The position numbers were made by a program, and so were the translations under genes. Below the pieces are notes generated by a model. It saw nothing but the letters and a program-made list of their open reading frames with translations, was not told the origin of the DNA and made no database searches. A DNA stretch of 64,000 nucleotides. Origin: an uncultured Colwellia sp. GTDB taxonomy: Bacteria > Pseudomonadota > Gammaproteobacteria > Enterobacterales > Alteromonadaceae. The stretch lies in NCBI GenBank assembly GCA_913020705.1, contig CAJWBY010000002.1, positions 14,921-78,920 on the forward strand, in the 5' to 3' direction. The number at the start of each line of letters is the position of its first letter. The first letter of the stretch is position 1. Below, piece after piece: positions 1 to 8,273 of this stretch.

Positions 1-294
1 GCCGATCATTGCAATAGAACCCACAATAAGTAAACCTGTACTGGGTTCAAGGAGAGTTTCGCGTGTGAGTGTTTCTTCTTGGGATATTCCGAGTATTACA
101 GCTATAAAATAAAGCTTTTGATTTGAATGAAGGACTTGCCACCAAGAAACCACCTTTTTTGGCAACCAGAGAGCTGTAGTTAAAAACTTTTCAAATGTTA
201 CTTTTGGCGACTTTAACGAGGCTTGTAACCTTTCTAGTTGGTTCTTCGGTATTGCTACTTCTTTAGCTAAAGGTTCAAAGTCTTCATCTTGCAT
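1..294 (-). CDS. Hypothetical protein, 3' part beyond the window
   Basis: An open frame of 98 codons runs from an ATG at 294-292 leftwards to the window edge without a stop. The visible N-terminus (MQDEDFEPLAKEVAIP...) is acidic and then basic. It contains a Trp-rich stretch (LPKKVVSWWQVL) at about residues 45-56 and hydrophobic stretches at about 62-70 and 86-98. This could be a cytosolic head followed by membrane segments. I do not recognise the family. The frame is codon-like throughout, and it is separated from the downstream REC-GGDEF-EAL gene by about 170 bp. Only the N-terminal part can be judged, so no function is offered. Confidence 0.55.
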   Translation of the reverse strand, partial: MQDEDFEPLAKEVAIPKNQLERLQASLKSPKVTFEKFLTTALWLPKKVVSWWQVLHSNQKLYFIAVILGISQEETLTRETLLEPSTGLLIVGSIAMIG

Positions 295-467
295 AAAATT
301 GCCATATTGGGAAAAATGAATATATAAACATTATCGTATCACTAGTTTTTTATTTTAAACAAGATAAAGTGGCCACGTTCCATATAATAAATATCACGAG
401 CTATTAAAAAACGGTAATTGATGAAAACAACTCGTCTAATTTATTACAGTAAAATTTATACGCTTAA

Positions 468-2162
468 TTATTGACGAAAAAAACGCTCATCTATTGCATG
501 CACTTCTAACGGTTTAGACAATAAATATCCTTGTATCCTGTCAACATTAATACTTTGACATAACTTTAAACTTTCTTCTGTTTCAACGCCTTCTGCAACA
601 ATTGCCAGATCTAAAGAATGTAACATGTAAGATAAACCTTTAATCAGTCTTACGGTTTTATCTTCAGAAGAAGCTAACAATAATGATTTATCAATTTTTA
701 CGGTATCAATTGGAAAGTCTTGAAGATGAGACACTGAAGAGAAACCGGTACCGAAATCATCAAGTGCTATTTTACTACCGAGTTCACGAATAGCATTCAT
801 CATCATGATAACCGCATCATTGCTTTCTAACAGTGTGGTTTCGGTTAATTCAAATTCTATATTTTCCGCACTTACATTATACTTAGCCAATGAACGCTCT
901 ATACAAGTTAACAATTTCTCATCGACTAATTGTTTCGCTGAAAGGTTAATCGACATGCTAATATTTTGATTACTGACCTGCTGCCAAATCGATAATTGAT
1001 GAATGGCTTGTTCAATAACCCATCGGCCAATAGTTAAAATAGCCCCCGACTCTTCAGCTATGCCGATAAACTCATCAGGCATAAGCAAGGTGTCATCAAC
1101 AAACCAACGAATTAAGGCTTCAAAGCCGATCAACTCTCTTTCGTTAGCACTAAATACGGGTTGATAATGCAAGCGAAACTGATTATTAACAATACCATCA
1201 ACTAAAGCATGTTCAATTTTGTAGCGGTGTAAAAATTGCCTTTGCATTTCACTTTCAAAGTAGCAAATTTGGTTTCGGCCTAATTTTTTTGCTCTATACA
1301 TCGCAATGTCTGCAAACTTAAAAAGCTCATCAGGATTGACCGTATTATCAGGGTAAATAGCAATACCAATGCTAGCACTCACTCCTATTTCAATGCCTTT
1401 AATATGGAAGGTTGCTGTCAAAGAATTTAAAATTCGACGAGCAACATTATTGATCAAATATGCATCAAATGTATTACTCAATATAATGGCAAATTCATCG
1501 CCGCCAATGCGTGCAAATATTTCATTTTCACGTAGACACTTACTAATTTTTTTTGCTACTTGTCTGAGTAATTCATCACCAGTATCATGACCATGCGTAT
1601 CATTAACGTATTTAAAGTGATCTAAGTCGAACAATAACAAGGCGATGCTTTCTTGAAAACGAGTGTTTTTGGCAACACGTAATTTTAATGCTTCTTCAAA
1701 GGCATATCGGTTATCTAAGCCCGTTAAGGTGTCATGCTCTGCAATGTTTTTTACTAACTTATAACTATTAAATAATTTTTGTTCAAGCTCAAAACGCACT
1801 TGCGCTTGTAAAATAGCGCGGTTTAGTTTTGATGCAGTTACCTCAACTTTAAGCAAAAAGTCTTGTGCACCAGCTTTAATACATTCTAGCGCTAAGGCTT
1901 CTTCCTCCGAATTACTTAACATAATAATAGCGACGGAATTACCATTTTTTTCACTTTTTAATTCTAATAATAATTCAATACCATCACGCTGTGGCATACG
2001 ATAATCAAGTAAAACAACATCAAACGATGCGAGCCTAAAAGCTTCTAAACCTTCATTCACCGATTCTGTTTCTACAAAATGACAATTTTGGGCACTTTTA
2101 CGCAAGGTACGTTTGATATGTTCTCGGTCTACAACATCGTCATCGACTATTAATACATTCAT
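468..2162 (-). CDS. Response regulator with GGDEF and EAL domains (c-di-GMP turnover)
   Basis: The 564-residue protein has a receiver domain (about 1-120, phosphoacceptor Asp53 in LLDYRMP), a GGDEF domain (about 140-305, intact GGDEF at 220-224) and an EAL domain (about 315-560). The EAL domain keeps EAL (348-350), INLS, ELTE, DDFGTG, KIDKS, AEGVE and QGYLLSKP, so phosphodiesterase activity is expected. The position of the allosteric I-site before GGDEF reads RENE rather than RxxD, so product inhibition of any cyclase activity is probably absent. It is the third gene of an operon with a CHASE kinase and a single-domain response regulator (22-bp gap from the latter). The likely role is phosphorylation-controlled c-di-GMP turnover; which activity dominates cannot be read from sequence. 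Confidence 0.93.
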   Translation of the reverse strand: MNVLIVDDDVVDREHIKRTLRKSAQNCHFVETESVNEGLEAFRLASFDVVLLDYRMPQRDGIELLLELKSEKNGNSVAIIMLSNSEEEALALECIKAGAQDFLLKVEVTASKLNRAILQAQVRFELEQKLFNSYKLVKNIAEHDTLTGLDNRYAFEEALKLRVAKNTRFQESIALLLFDLDHFKYVNDTHGHDTGDELLRQVAKKISKCLRENEIFARIGGDEFAIILSNTFDAYLINNVARRILNSLTATFHIKGIEIGVSASIGIAIYPDNTVNPDELFKFADIAMYRAKKLGRNQICYFESEMQRQFLHRYKIEHALVDGIVNNQFRLHYQPVFSANERELIGFEALIRWFVDDTLLMPDEFIGIAEESGAILTIGRWVIEQAIHQLSIWQQVSNQNISMSINLSAKQLVDEKLLTCIERSLAKYNVSAENIEFELTETTLLESNDAVIMMMNAIRELGSKIALDDFGTGFSSVSHLQDFPIDTVKIDKSLLLASSEDKTVRLIKGLSYMLHSLDLAIVAEGVETEESLKLCQSINVDRIQGYLLSKPLEVHAIDERFFRQ

Positions 2163-2184
2163 AGCAATATCCTTATCTATATTT

Positions 2185-2607
2185 TCATCCGTTAGGTGGA
2201 AAGTGAACTATTTTCCAATAACCATCCAATACATTAACAATGTCGAGAAACTCGTCTCCAGCAGAATTTTTTAAGAAATAACCTGCCACATTGTGTTTAT
2301 AACTTGAGATCATATCTTCATCAGCTTTTGAAGTTGTTAAGACGAAAACTATGCTGCTTGCATGTTTTGGGTCTTTTCTCAACGCTTCTAAAAATTCTAA
2401 CCCGTTCATTCTCGGCATCTGTAAATCAAGCAAAATAATAAAAGGAGAAGCGAGAACAGAGTCATTTAATAATTCAAAGGCCTCTAATCCATCACAAGCT
2501 CTCACAATAGTATTACCTATTCTTAATTTTTTGAAAGCACGCTCAATGGTCATCGCATCAACATCATCATCTTCAACTAATAAAATAGTAACTTCTTTAT
2601 TATCCAT
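2185..2607 (-). CDS. Single-domain response regulator (CheY/Rcp1-like)
   Basis: The 140-residue protein is a lone receiver domain. The acidic pocket lies at Asp13-Asp15, the phosphoacceptor is Asp61 (ILLDLQMPRMNG), the switch Thr is about 91 and the conserved Lys is 113. There is no output domain. Its start overlaps the end of the upstream CHASE histidine kinase by 8 bp, which implies translational coupling and a cognate pair. The sequence style (VEDDDVDAMTIERAFKK) resembles the Rcp1-type regulators found next to phytochrome and CHASE kinases. It may relay phosphate from the kinase or compete with the downstream REC-GGDEF-EAL protein for it. Confidence 0.93.
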   Translation of the reverse strand: MDNKEVTILLVEDDDVDAMTIERAFKKLRIGNTIVRACDGLEAFELLNDSVLASPFIILLDLQMPRMNGLEFLEALRKDPKHASSIVFVLTTSKADEDMISSYKHNVAGYFLKNSAGDEFLDIVNVLDGYWKIVHFPPNG

Positions 2608-4393
2608 TTTTTACTCCAATTAATTTTTGCTGTGCTTTTATCGGTAACATGATGATAATTTTTGTCCCGTGTATTCCATCAGACTCTATGGTTAATTTTC
2701 CGTCATAATGCTGAACAATTTTTTTCACTAAAGACAGCCCCATACCACTCCCTTCAACTTTATCTCTAGGTTTTAATGTTTGGAACATTTCTAAGGCTTT
2801 ATGGAACAACTCTGGAGGAATACCTGGCCCGTCATCTTGAACACCAATACAATGCATGTTCTCAATAATTGAGTATGACATTCTAATATTGATGTTCGCT
2901 TTATCATGATGTTTAATAGCGTTCGAAATTAAATTACGCAAAATAATATCTAACGGTACTTTGGGAAAAGTAAGTTCGCCTTCAGCGGCAACAAAAGTGA
3001 CATTTTCGCCGTGATCTAATAAAGTGAATATATCATTAGCAACAGCCCACAGTTCTAATGTTTCAGGTTGATAATCAAAACGTTCTATTCGAGCATAATT
3101 AAGTAAATCGTTTAATAAGTTGCTCATACGTTCGCTTCTATTTTCAAGCAAAGATAGATGTTCTAACGAACTAGCAGGAAGCACATTAATACAATCTTCT
3201 TTTATCCAACCCACCAATTTTTGAATTGCATTTAATGGAGACTTAAGATCATGTGAAGCAACATAAGCAAATTGTTCTAAATCTTTATTAGACTTCTCTA
3301 AACGTTTAGTTTTACCTCTTAATTTAATGGTCATTGCATCGGCGTAAACCAATGCTTGCCTATTGGCTTTTGAAAGGAATAAAAATAGACCAAGTATCAA
3401 TATATCAATAAATATACCGCTCAATAATATGATTGTCGGCTGCGATGACACTGATGCGGAACGAAAATCCAAGTTTGAATTTATATTGAAACGCCAAACA
3501 CGCCCATAAAAAGCTAAATCAACTTCTTTATGAAAAAGTGGCGTGATATCAATATTAGAGATATTGTCGTTATCAGCATCATCATAAAGTACTTCATCTT
3601 GATCACTTATTTTTAGAGCCACTAATCGATTTTCAATGGATAATGTCCCTGAAATAAGTTTAGACATGATGAAAGGCGCATAGGTAACGCCTATAATGTT
3701 TTTTTGACGAGTATCAATCGAATTGTGTAATGCACCGCCTTTATAAAAAGGGACATAAAAAAGGAAACCTGGTGTTTTTTTCGAATCTTGAACAAGCGTA
3801 ATTGGTCCTGTTAATTTGGCTAAACCAGAATCCCTCGCTTGTTTTATCGCGGTATAACGATTCGTTTCAAAAGCCATGTCTAATCCAACTGCTTTTTTAT
3901 TAGGATTAACGGGTTCAATATAAGTAATTGGCCAATGTTCATCTTGTTGATGTCTTGGATGAATTAAATAGTCAGGTCTGTTGACCCTTTGATTATTTAA
4001 GTAGTCATTCAGTTGTTCTGGTTTTATATTATAAATAATCCCAATTCCGTTAATGCCCGGATAAACTTTATCTATGTGTAAACTTTGAGCATATTTTTTC
4101 CACTGTATGTTATCAATATTTTCATCGTTAGCGTTATTAAAGGCTGCAGCCCCCCATAAAGCCTGTTCATACAATTTTATTCGCTCTTGCACATGTTGAA
4201 TCGCTTGAGCTGTCTCCCTTTCAAACCGCTCTTCAATTTTTTGTGAAACTTGTTCTTTTGAGAAGTACCATGCGGCTGTGGTTAACATGATAGAAAGGCT
4301 TAGAATTAGCCAATGAACACTGTGCAATTTCCCTGCATGCACTAATTTCTCACGATCAATATTTTCATTATTTTTAGCTAAATCCATGCTCAT
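2600..4393 (-). CDS. Membrane sensor histidine kinase with CHASE domain
   Basis: The 597-residue protein has a membrane helix at about 26-44 and a periplasmic CHASE domain at about 75-305 (RIKLYEQALWGAAAF, YPGINGIGIIY). A second membrane helix follows at about 320-341, then a short coiled linker. The HisKA domain has His381 in ASHDLKSPLNAI. The ATPase domain has the N-box at Asn491 (RNLISNAIKHH), DDGPGIP at about 520 and GSGMGLSLVKKI at about 548. CHASE domains bind small extracellular ligands; the ligand here is unknown. It is the first gene of a three-gene operon with a lone receiver and a REC-GGDEF-EAL protein, so its output is probably c-di-GMP level. Confidence 0.93.
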   Translation of the reverse strand: MSMDLAKNNENIDREKLVHAGKLHSVHWLILSLSIMLTTAAWYFSKEQVSQKIEERFERETAQAIQHVQERIKLYEQALWGAAAFNNANDENIDNIQWKKYAQSLHIDKVYPGINGIGIIYNIKPEQLNDYLNNQRVNRPDYLIHPRHQQDEHWPITYIEPVNPNKKAVGLDMAFETNRYTAIKQARDSGLAKLTGPITLVQDSKKTPGFLFYVPFYKGGALHNSIDTRQKNIIGVTYAPFIMSKLISGTLSIENRLVALKISDQDEVLYDDADNDNISNIDITPLFHKEVDLAFYGRVWRFNINSNLDFRSASVSSQPTIILLSGIFIDILILGLFLFLSKANRQALVYADAMTIKLRGKTKRLEKSNKDLEQFAYVASHDLKSPLNAIQKLVGWIKEDCINVLPASSLEHLSLLENRSERMSNLLNDLLNYARIERFDYQPETLELWAVANDIFTLLDHGENVTFVAAEGELTFPKVPLDIILRNLISNAIKHHDKANINIRMSYSIIENMHCIGVQDDGPGIPPELFHKALEMFQTLKPRDKVEGSGMGLSLVKKIVQHYDGKLTIESDGIHGTKIIIMLPIKAQQKLIGVKNG

Positions 4394-4785
4394 TAATATT
4401 GGCCTGATAACAATACGAAAGTAATTATATGTAACAATAGTTTATACTTAACTTTAACACCATAGTTACAAGTGAAATTATATTTATCCTTTAATTTTAT
4501 ATTTTAGGTTATGGGCAATTTTGTTAACATTGCTTTTATACCACTCGTTTAATTCTTATAAAACAATCAAACAGAAAATAAATATTAGTCTAAAATACAC
4601 TTGAGCTTTTTCAAGTGATGCTATTTTATGTTTGAAGTAGGCAGGACTTACTTGAATAGTTAATCACGCCTGTAATTATCATAAAACAAGCGCTAGCATA
4701 AAGTATTGGTCTACAAAGTGATTTTTAATCACTATCTCGGGGTGTTTTTACTGTTAGATAAAATGTAATCTAGCTTAAAACTTGA
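4394..4785. other. Intergenic region without a gene
   Basis: No convincing coding frame is seen. The left part must carry the promoter of the CHASE-kinase operon. A small dyad (CACTTGA at 4598-4604 and TCAAGTG at 4611-4617, followed on the minus strand by TATTTTAG) could be a weak terminator for the DUF3718 gene, which is transcribed towards it. Confidence 0.4.
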
Positions 4786-5163
4786 TTAGCCCGCTCTGTC
4801 CTTAGCAATGGCACCTAATGATGCTGAAATTACTGTTAACTCATCAATTAATTTACGTAACGTTTTTTTGGGAAGTTTTTTAATAATCATCTCACCTACA
4901 TTCTCAGATTTTCTTGATGCAGCAAAGAATAATAAGTTTTGACCATTACAAGCCACATCACCAAATATAGATCGTATTTTTATACGTTGTGTTTTTAATA
5001 AGGATCGCAGTCGTTTTTTATCATCTGCGGCAACGTATTCACAAATGTCTGTAGCTGCATCATAGGCAAGTGACTTTGGAGTATATAATTGCGTCATTAA
5101 TAATAAAATTACTGTAGTGATACCCGCTATTCTATTTCTCACGATCCGCTCCTTAAAGCTCAT
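4786..5163 (-). CDS. DUF3718 family exported protein
   Basis: The 125-residue protein has a basic N-terminus and a hydrophobic stretch at about 12-32 ending in SLAYDA, which reads as a signal peptide. The mature part (DICEYVAADDKKRLRSLLKTQRIKIRSIFGDVACNGQNLLFFA) matches the pattern I know for DUF3718, a family found mostly in Alteromonadales and of unknown role. Two Cys residues (ICEY and VACNG) could form a disulphide in the periplasm. No clear ribosome binding site precedes the chosen ATG. It is separated by about 110 bp from the downstream end of the GNAT gene, so it may or may not belong to that operon. Confidence 0.75.
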   Translation of the reverse strand: MSFKERIVRNRIAGITTVILLLMTQLYTPKSLAYDAATDICEYVAADDKKRLRSLLKTQRIKIRSIFGDVACNGQNLLFFAASRKSENVGEMIIKKLPKKTLRKLIDELTVISASLGAIAKDRAG

Positions 5164-5274
5164 AAGTTAATCTGAATGTGCTCCTATAAGTGTAGCCGTT
5201 AATTTTTTTATTTCATTTTTAACAGTATATTTTTGTATCAGACTTTTCGTTCTTTGTATTTACAGCGGCTATTT

Positions 5275-6093
5275 CTATATTTCTAAGCTAGAAAATTTTA
5301 GTTCCTTCACATCAATTGCATTACTGAAAACCATGGTACCAGTATAACTTGGCCTCATTAGTTTTAGATTAATCCTTTGATTTTTTAGCATACAACTACT
5401 CGCCAACATAAATATTGATTTATTTCTTAGCTCTTCAAAGTACTCTTCGTCAATATTCATTATCTTGTGTGAAGGTAAATTAAGACTTGCGTGATCTTTA
5501 TCTACAATATGAATAATTGGCATTATTTCACCTTCGATAATAATGTCTTTAATACCATAATTGGTATAACACGCCATATTTTTAAAAGCCTCAGGACTAA
5601 GGTTTACACATTCTTTAAACTCGTTATAAGTCCACTCATAGAAGTACATAGGCTTGACGTTTAGTTTAAGAAAAAACAAGATCGAATTGAGTTTTTTTAC
5701 CAACCAATTATGTTTTGGTTCAGACATATTAATCACAACCAAATTCTTCGATCTGCAGTAGAAGATAATGAAATTCCGTATGAGCAAATAAGAAAGTCTA
5801 TTTTTACCTCTAACACTTTGGGTTAGCTTGAAGTCACATAAATACCAAAAACGTTGGTTACCTACTTTTCTCAGAATTGAACAGCCTGCTCCCAATAATT
5901 TACCTTTATGTTCTAAAACAAAGACATTCTCTTGTCCTAAACTTTTAAAAAAATCAAAATAACTTACGTTGTTACCTCCATGTTGAATTTGAAATTTTTT
6001 ATCACCTAATGGATAACTGAACTGCGCTTCGAATTTTTTTAATTGTTCACAATACAATGAGTATTCTGAGTGTTTTAATAACCGGAACTTCAT
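5275..6093 (-). CDS. GNAT-fold N-acyltransferase-like protein, third gene of oxygenase/transferase cassette
   Basis: The 272-residue protein has a GNAT-like core. VFVLEHKGKLLGAGCSILRKV, then WYLCDFKLTQSVRGKNRLSYLLIRNFI, gives the strand-loop-helix of an acyl-CoA binding motif (SVRGKNRLSYLL for the usual RGxG/A). The C-terminal 100 residues are less conserved. Its ATG overlaps the stop of the upstream oxygenase/transferase gene in an ATGA, so the two are translationally coupled. By context it may acylate the amine of the product made by the upstream enzyme, but the acceptor is not known. No signal peptide or membrane helix is seen. Confidence 0.75.
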   Translation of the reverse strand: MKFRLLKHSEYSLYCEQLKKFEAQFSYPLGDKKFQIQHGGNNVSYFDFFKSLGQENVFVLEHKGKLLGAGCSILRKVGNQRFWYLCDFKLTQSVRGKNRLSYLLIRNFIIFYCRSKNLVVINMSEPKHNWLVKKLNSILFFLKLNVKPMYFYEWTYNEFKECVNLSPEAFKNMACYTNYGIKDIIIEGEIMPIIHIVDKDHASLNLPSHKIMNIDEEYFEELRNKSIFMLASSCMLKNQRINLKLMRPSYTGTMVFSNAIDVKELKFSSLEI

Positions 6094-7586
6094 TTTTTTA
6101 TCATCACAGTTTGAGAATAAAAACCTGTTTCATCATAAAGCGGTATAACTTGGCCAATGGTTAAATTCATAAGAGAATAATCACCTAATAATCTTCTCAG
6201 TACTAAACATCCATTATTATGCAGCCTGTCAAAAGCGTTTATTATTAACTGCTGAAAATCTTCATATGGCATCCAATCACCTATATTAGATAAATCTATT
6301 AAGTGATATTTGTTTCCCTGTGAAAGAACAGTTTGAGCACTTTGATTAAGATAAGTAATGGGGACTTTATTAGGATTCTGGAAAGTATTCTTAGAATCGT
6401 TAATTTTTATACCTAAAATAACGTTTTCTGAGTTTTTGTTCTTAATGGTTATATCGATTATGTCATTAAACATTTTTGCATAGATTGATTTAAAGTGGTC
6501 ACTAAATGATTGTTTTGAATACTTGGTCGCCTCTTCAGAAAACAATGTACTCAATATTTTTTCATCAAAAACTAATTCTATAACGTAGTTTAGAGCATCA
6601 TCACTATACGCATAGTCATGTATTATCATCTGCTCATTTTTATAATTTATGAAATATTCTCTCACTAATTCAAATAGATATTCGAACTTACCGATTTCCA
6701 TGAAGTCATTGCCAAAATTCGATGATAATTTATGTGCACACACATCTAATTGTGCTTGATTCATATCAAAAGTAGTTATGCTTGAAACACAATTACGAGA
6801 GAGATAATGAATAACATTTTCGCCTCCTGAACAAATGGTGAGTACATCCAATTTTTCCATATTATTAAACGAAGCAATGACTTCATTGATAACATTTGGA
6901 GCTTCTCTCGTATGATAAAAGCTTATCGGTAAAATATTTTTAGCATGATCTATTTCTATCTGTGTTGGTACAACCATTTTAGCAAACAAGTTGATAAAAT
7001 TTAGCTGGGCATTCTTAAATGTTATTTTGTTGAAATTAATGTCACTTAGGGTCATAGCAATAAGTATGTCTTCGCCATGAGACCAATCTAACTCACTGTG
7101 ATATAAATAATGTGCTTGTTCACACGCTAAACCAACACGCTTTAGACTTCCTGCTATAGATGCAGATATAACAGCATACATATATTCTATTGCAGCAAGT
7201 TCATGGTACAAGTCGCTAAGTGAATCTATTTGGAATAAATCATGTATCCATTTTGTTATAAAGGGATTTTTAACATGTTCGCCATTAAAACCCAAAGCGG
7301 TTAAATGCGTATTAAAGGTGTGAGTATGGAATTTCTCTCGTGTACCTTGTCCATGTTCTTCCCATATATTTTCTACAATTAGGTACCTTGCATTTTCATT
7401 TCTGATTTTACTTGCTAATTTAAGAAGCAATAAAGGAAATGCTTCTACGGCATAATAGAAAGGCACTTGGGAGCAAAGTAGCTCATCTTTGTTAGCACTA
7501 GCTAAAAAAGTGAAGTATTTTGATTTTTTCCATGCAAAATTTGAGTCTTGCGTGATTTCTTTTGCTAATACTTTAAACATGAGCAT
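6090..7586 (-). CDS. Fusion: haem-oxygenase-like diiron oxygenase (N) + BtaA-like 3-amino-3-carboxypropyl transferase (C)
   Basis: This 498-residue protein joins two enzyme types. Residues about 40-215 look like a haem-oxygenase-like diiron oxidase (HDO). Candidate metal ligands are Glu72/Glu77 with His78 (VENIWEEHGQG), His87, Glu129 or Glu134, His163 and His170 (SELDWSHGEDIL). Residues about 220-498 match the DUF3419/BtaA family. The S-adenosylmethionine loop is ICSGGENVIHYL (251-262), Asp274 lies in TTFDMNQAQL, and the C-terminal signature is DLSNIGDWMPYEDFQQLI followed by GCLVLRRLL. BtaA moves the aminocarboxypropyl group of SAM onto diacylglycerol; the acceptor here is unknown. Met3 (start 7580) fits the GAGG Shine-Dalgarno better than Met1. 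It overlaps the YiiX-like gene upstream and the GNAT gene downstream. Confidence 0.85.
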   Translation of the reverse strand: MLMFKVLAKEITQDSNFAWKKSKYFTFLASANKDELLCSQVPFYYAVEAFPLLLLKLASKIRNENARYLIVENIWEEHGQGTREKFHTHTFNTHLTALGFNGEHVKNPFITKWIHDLFQIDSLSDLYHELAAIEYMYAVISASIAGSLKRVGLACEQAHYLYHSELDWSHGEDILIAMTLSDINFNKITFKNAQLNFINLFAKMVVPTQIEIDHAKNILPISFYHTREAPNVINEVIASFNNMEKLDVLTICSGGENVIHYLSRNCVSSITTFDMNQAQLDVCAHKLSSNFGNDFMEIGKFEYLFELVREYFINYKNEQMIIHDYAYSDDALNYVIELVFDEKILSTLFSEEATKYSKQSFSDHFKSIYAKMFNDIIDITIKNKNSENVILGIKINDSKNTFQNPNKVPITYLNQSAQTVLSQGNKYHLIDLSNIGDWMPYEDFQQLIINAFDRLHNNGCLVLRRLLGDYSLMNLTIGQVIPLYDETGFYSQTVMIKK

Positions 7587-8148
7587 TAACCTCTTTTAAG
7601 CATTTATCGGTGATTTGACTTTGTGGAGTTACAGTTAGCTTTTTGTAGGGTATAAATCCAAGAAACCATAACCTCCAAAAAACCGTTAATGCTTTGGGGT
7701 TTTTATTGATGAGTGTATTGAAAGATTCAAGTGTACCAACTTCAATATTGCAGACCTCTTTAAAAACTTCATACACGAATTTTGAGCAAAATAATTTAGT
7801 TGAATTTACATTAAAACTAAAATCATATAAAACACCATAACGGGCTTCACAAGCACCTTTCAGCGCTTTCAATTGAACTGCCGTTAAACCTCCACTAAGC
7901 CGTCTAATTGCAAACCATGAGTTATTAGAACGGCTTAGAAATTCCTCCAATGTAGAAAGGCCGCTCACAGGCACTTTACTTTCAGCAACCATCCATTTTT
8001 CATTTTTTTTGAGTAAAATTCCTACATGTGAAGTTTGTGAATAAGTTCCTTTTTCTATAGCGCGATAAAGAAAATTAGGTATAGATATAAAAATAATATC
8101 CCCTTCTTTCAATTTATCTATATTTACCCCATTAATATTCATTGTCAT
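7573..8148 (-). CDS. YiiX/YebB-like permuted papain-fold hydrolase or acyltransferase
   Basis: The 191-residue protein has the circularly permuted NlpC/P60-papain layout. LKEGDIIFIS (14-22) is followed by the catalytic His41 in SQTSHVGILL, Glu56 in MVAESKV, and a later nucleophile Cys121 in TKLFCSKFVYEVF. Bacterial YiiX-type proteins belong to the superfamily of lipid acyl-hydrolases and acyltransferases that also includes LRAT and H-REV107. No signal peptide is visible. The gene is first in the cassette and overlaps the oxygenase/transferase gene by 14 bp (8 bp if that gene starts at Met3). Together with a BtaA-like domain this hints at lipid or acyl-amide chemistry, which is an inference. 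A dyad just upstream may be its operator. Confidence 0.82.
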   Translation of the reverse strand: MTMNINGVNIDKLKEGDIIFISIPNFLYRAIEKGTYSQTSHVGILLKKNEKWMVAESKVPVSGLSTLEEFLSRSNNSWFAIRRLSGGLTAVQLKALKGACEARYGVLYDFSFNVNSTKLFCSKFVYEVFKEVCNIEVGTLESFNTLINKNPKALTVFWRLWFLGFIPYKKLTVTPQSQITDKCLKEVNAHV

Positions 8149-8169
8149 ACGTTCAATTCCTTATTAAAT

Positions 8170-8189
8170 AATGTAATTACTTTTACATT
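8170..8189. promoter_or_regulatory. Candidate operator in divergent promoter region
   Basis: A perfect 7-bp inverted repeat, AATGTAA (8170-8176) and TTACATT (8183-8189) with a 6-bp spacer, lies 22 bp upstream of the YiiX-like gene. It sits in the 125-bp gap to the divergently transcribed XRE-type regulator. The position suits binding by that regulator, but no binding data can be read from sequence. Confidence 0.4.
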
Positions 8190-8273
8190 TTTACTTGCAT
8201 GACGATACTTAAGTGCGCATAGTTTAATCTGACACTCCTTCAAGTAACGTATATCGATACCTTTGGCGATAAA

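Noticed and set aside
1369..1590. Plus-strand frame inside the REC-GGDEF-EAL gene
   Set aside because: It is antisense to a well-conserved domain and has no own ribosome binding site; a shadow frame.
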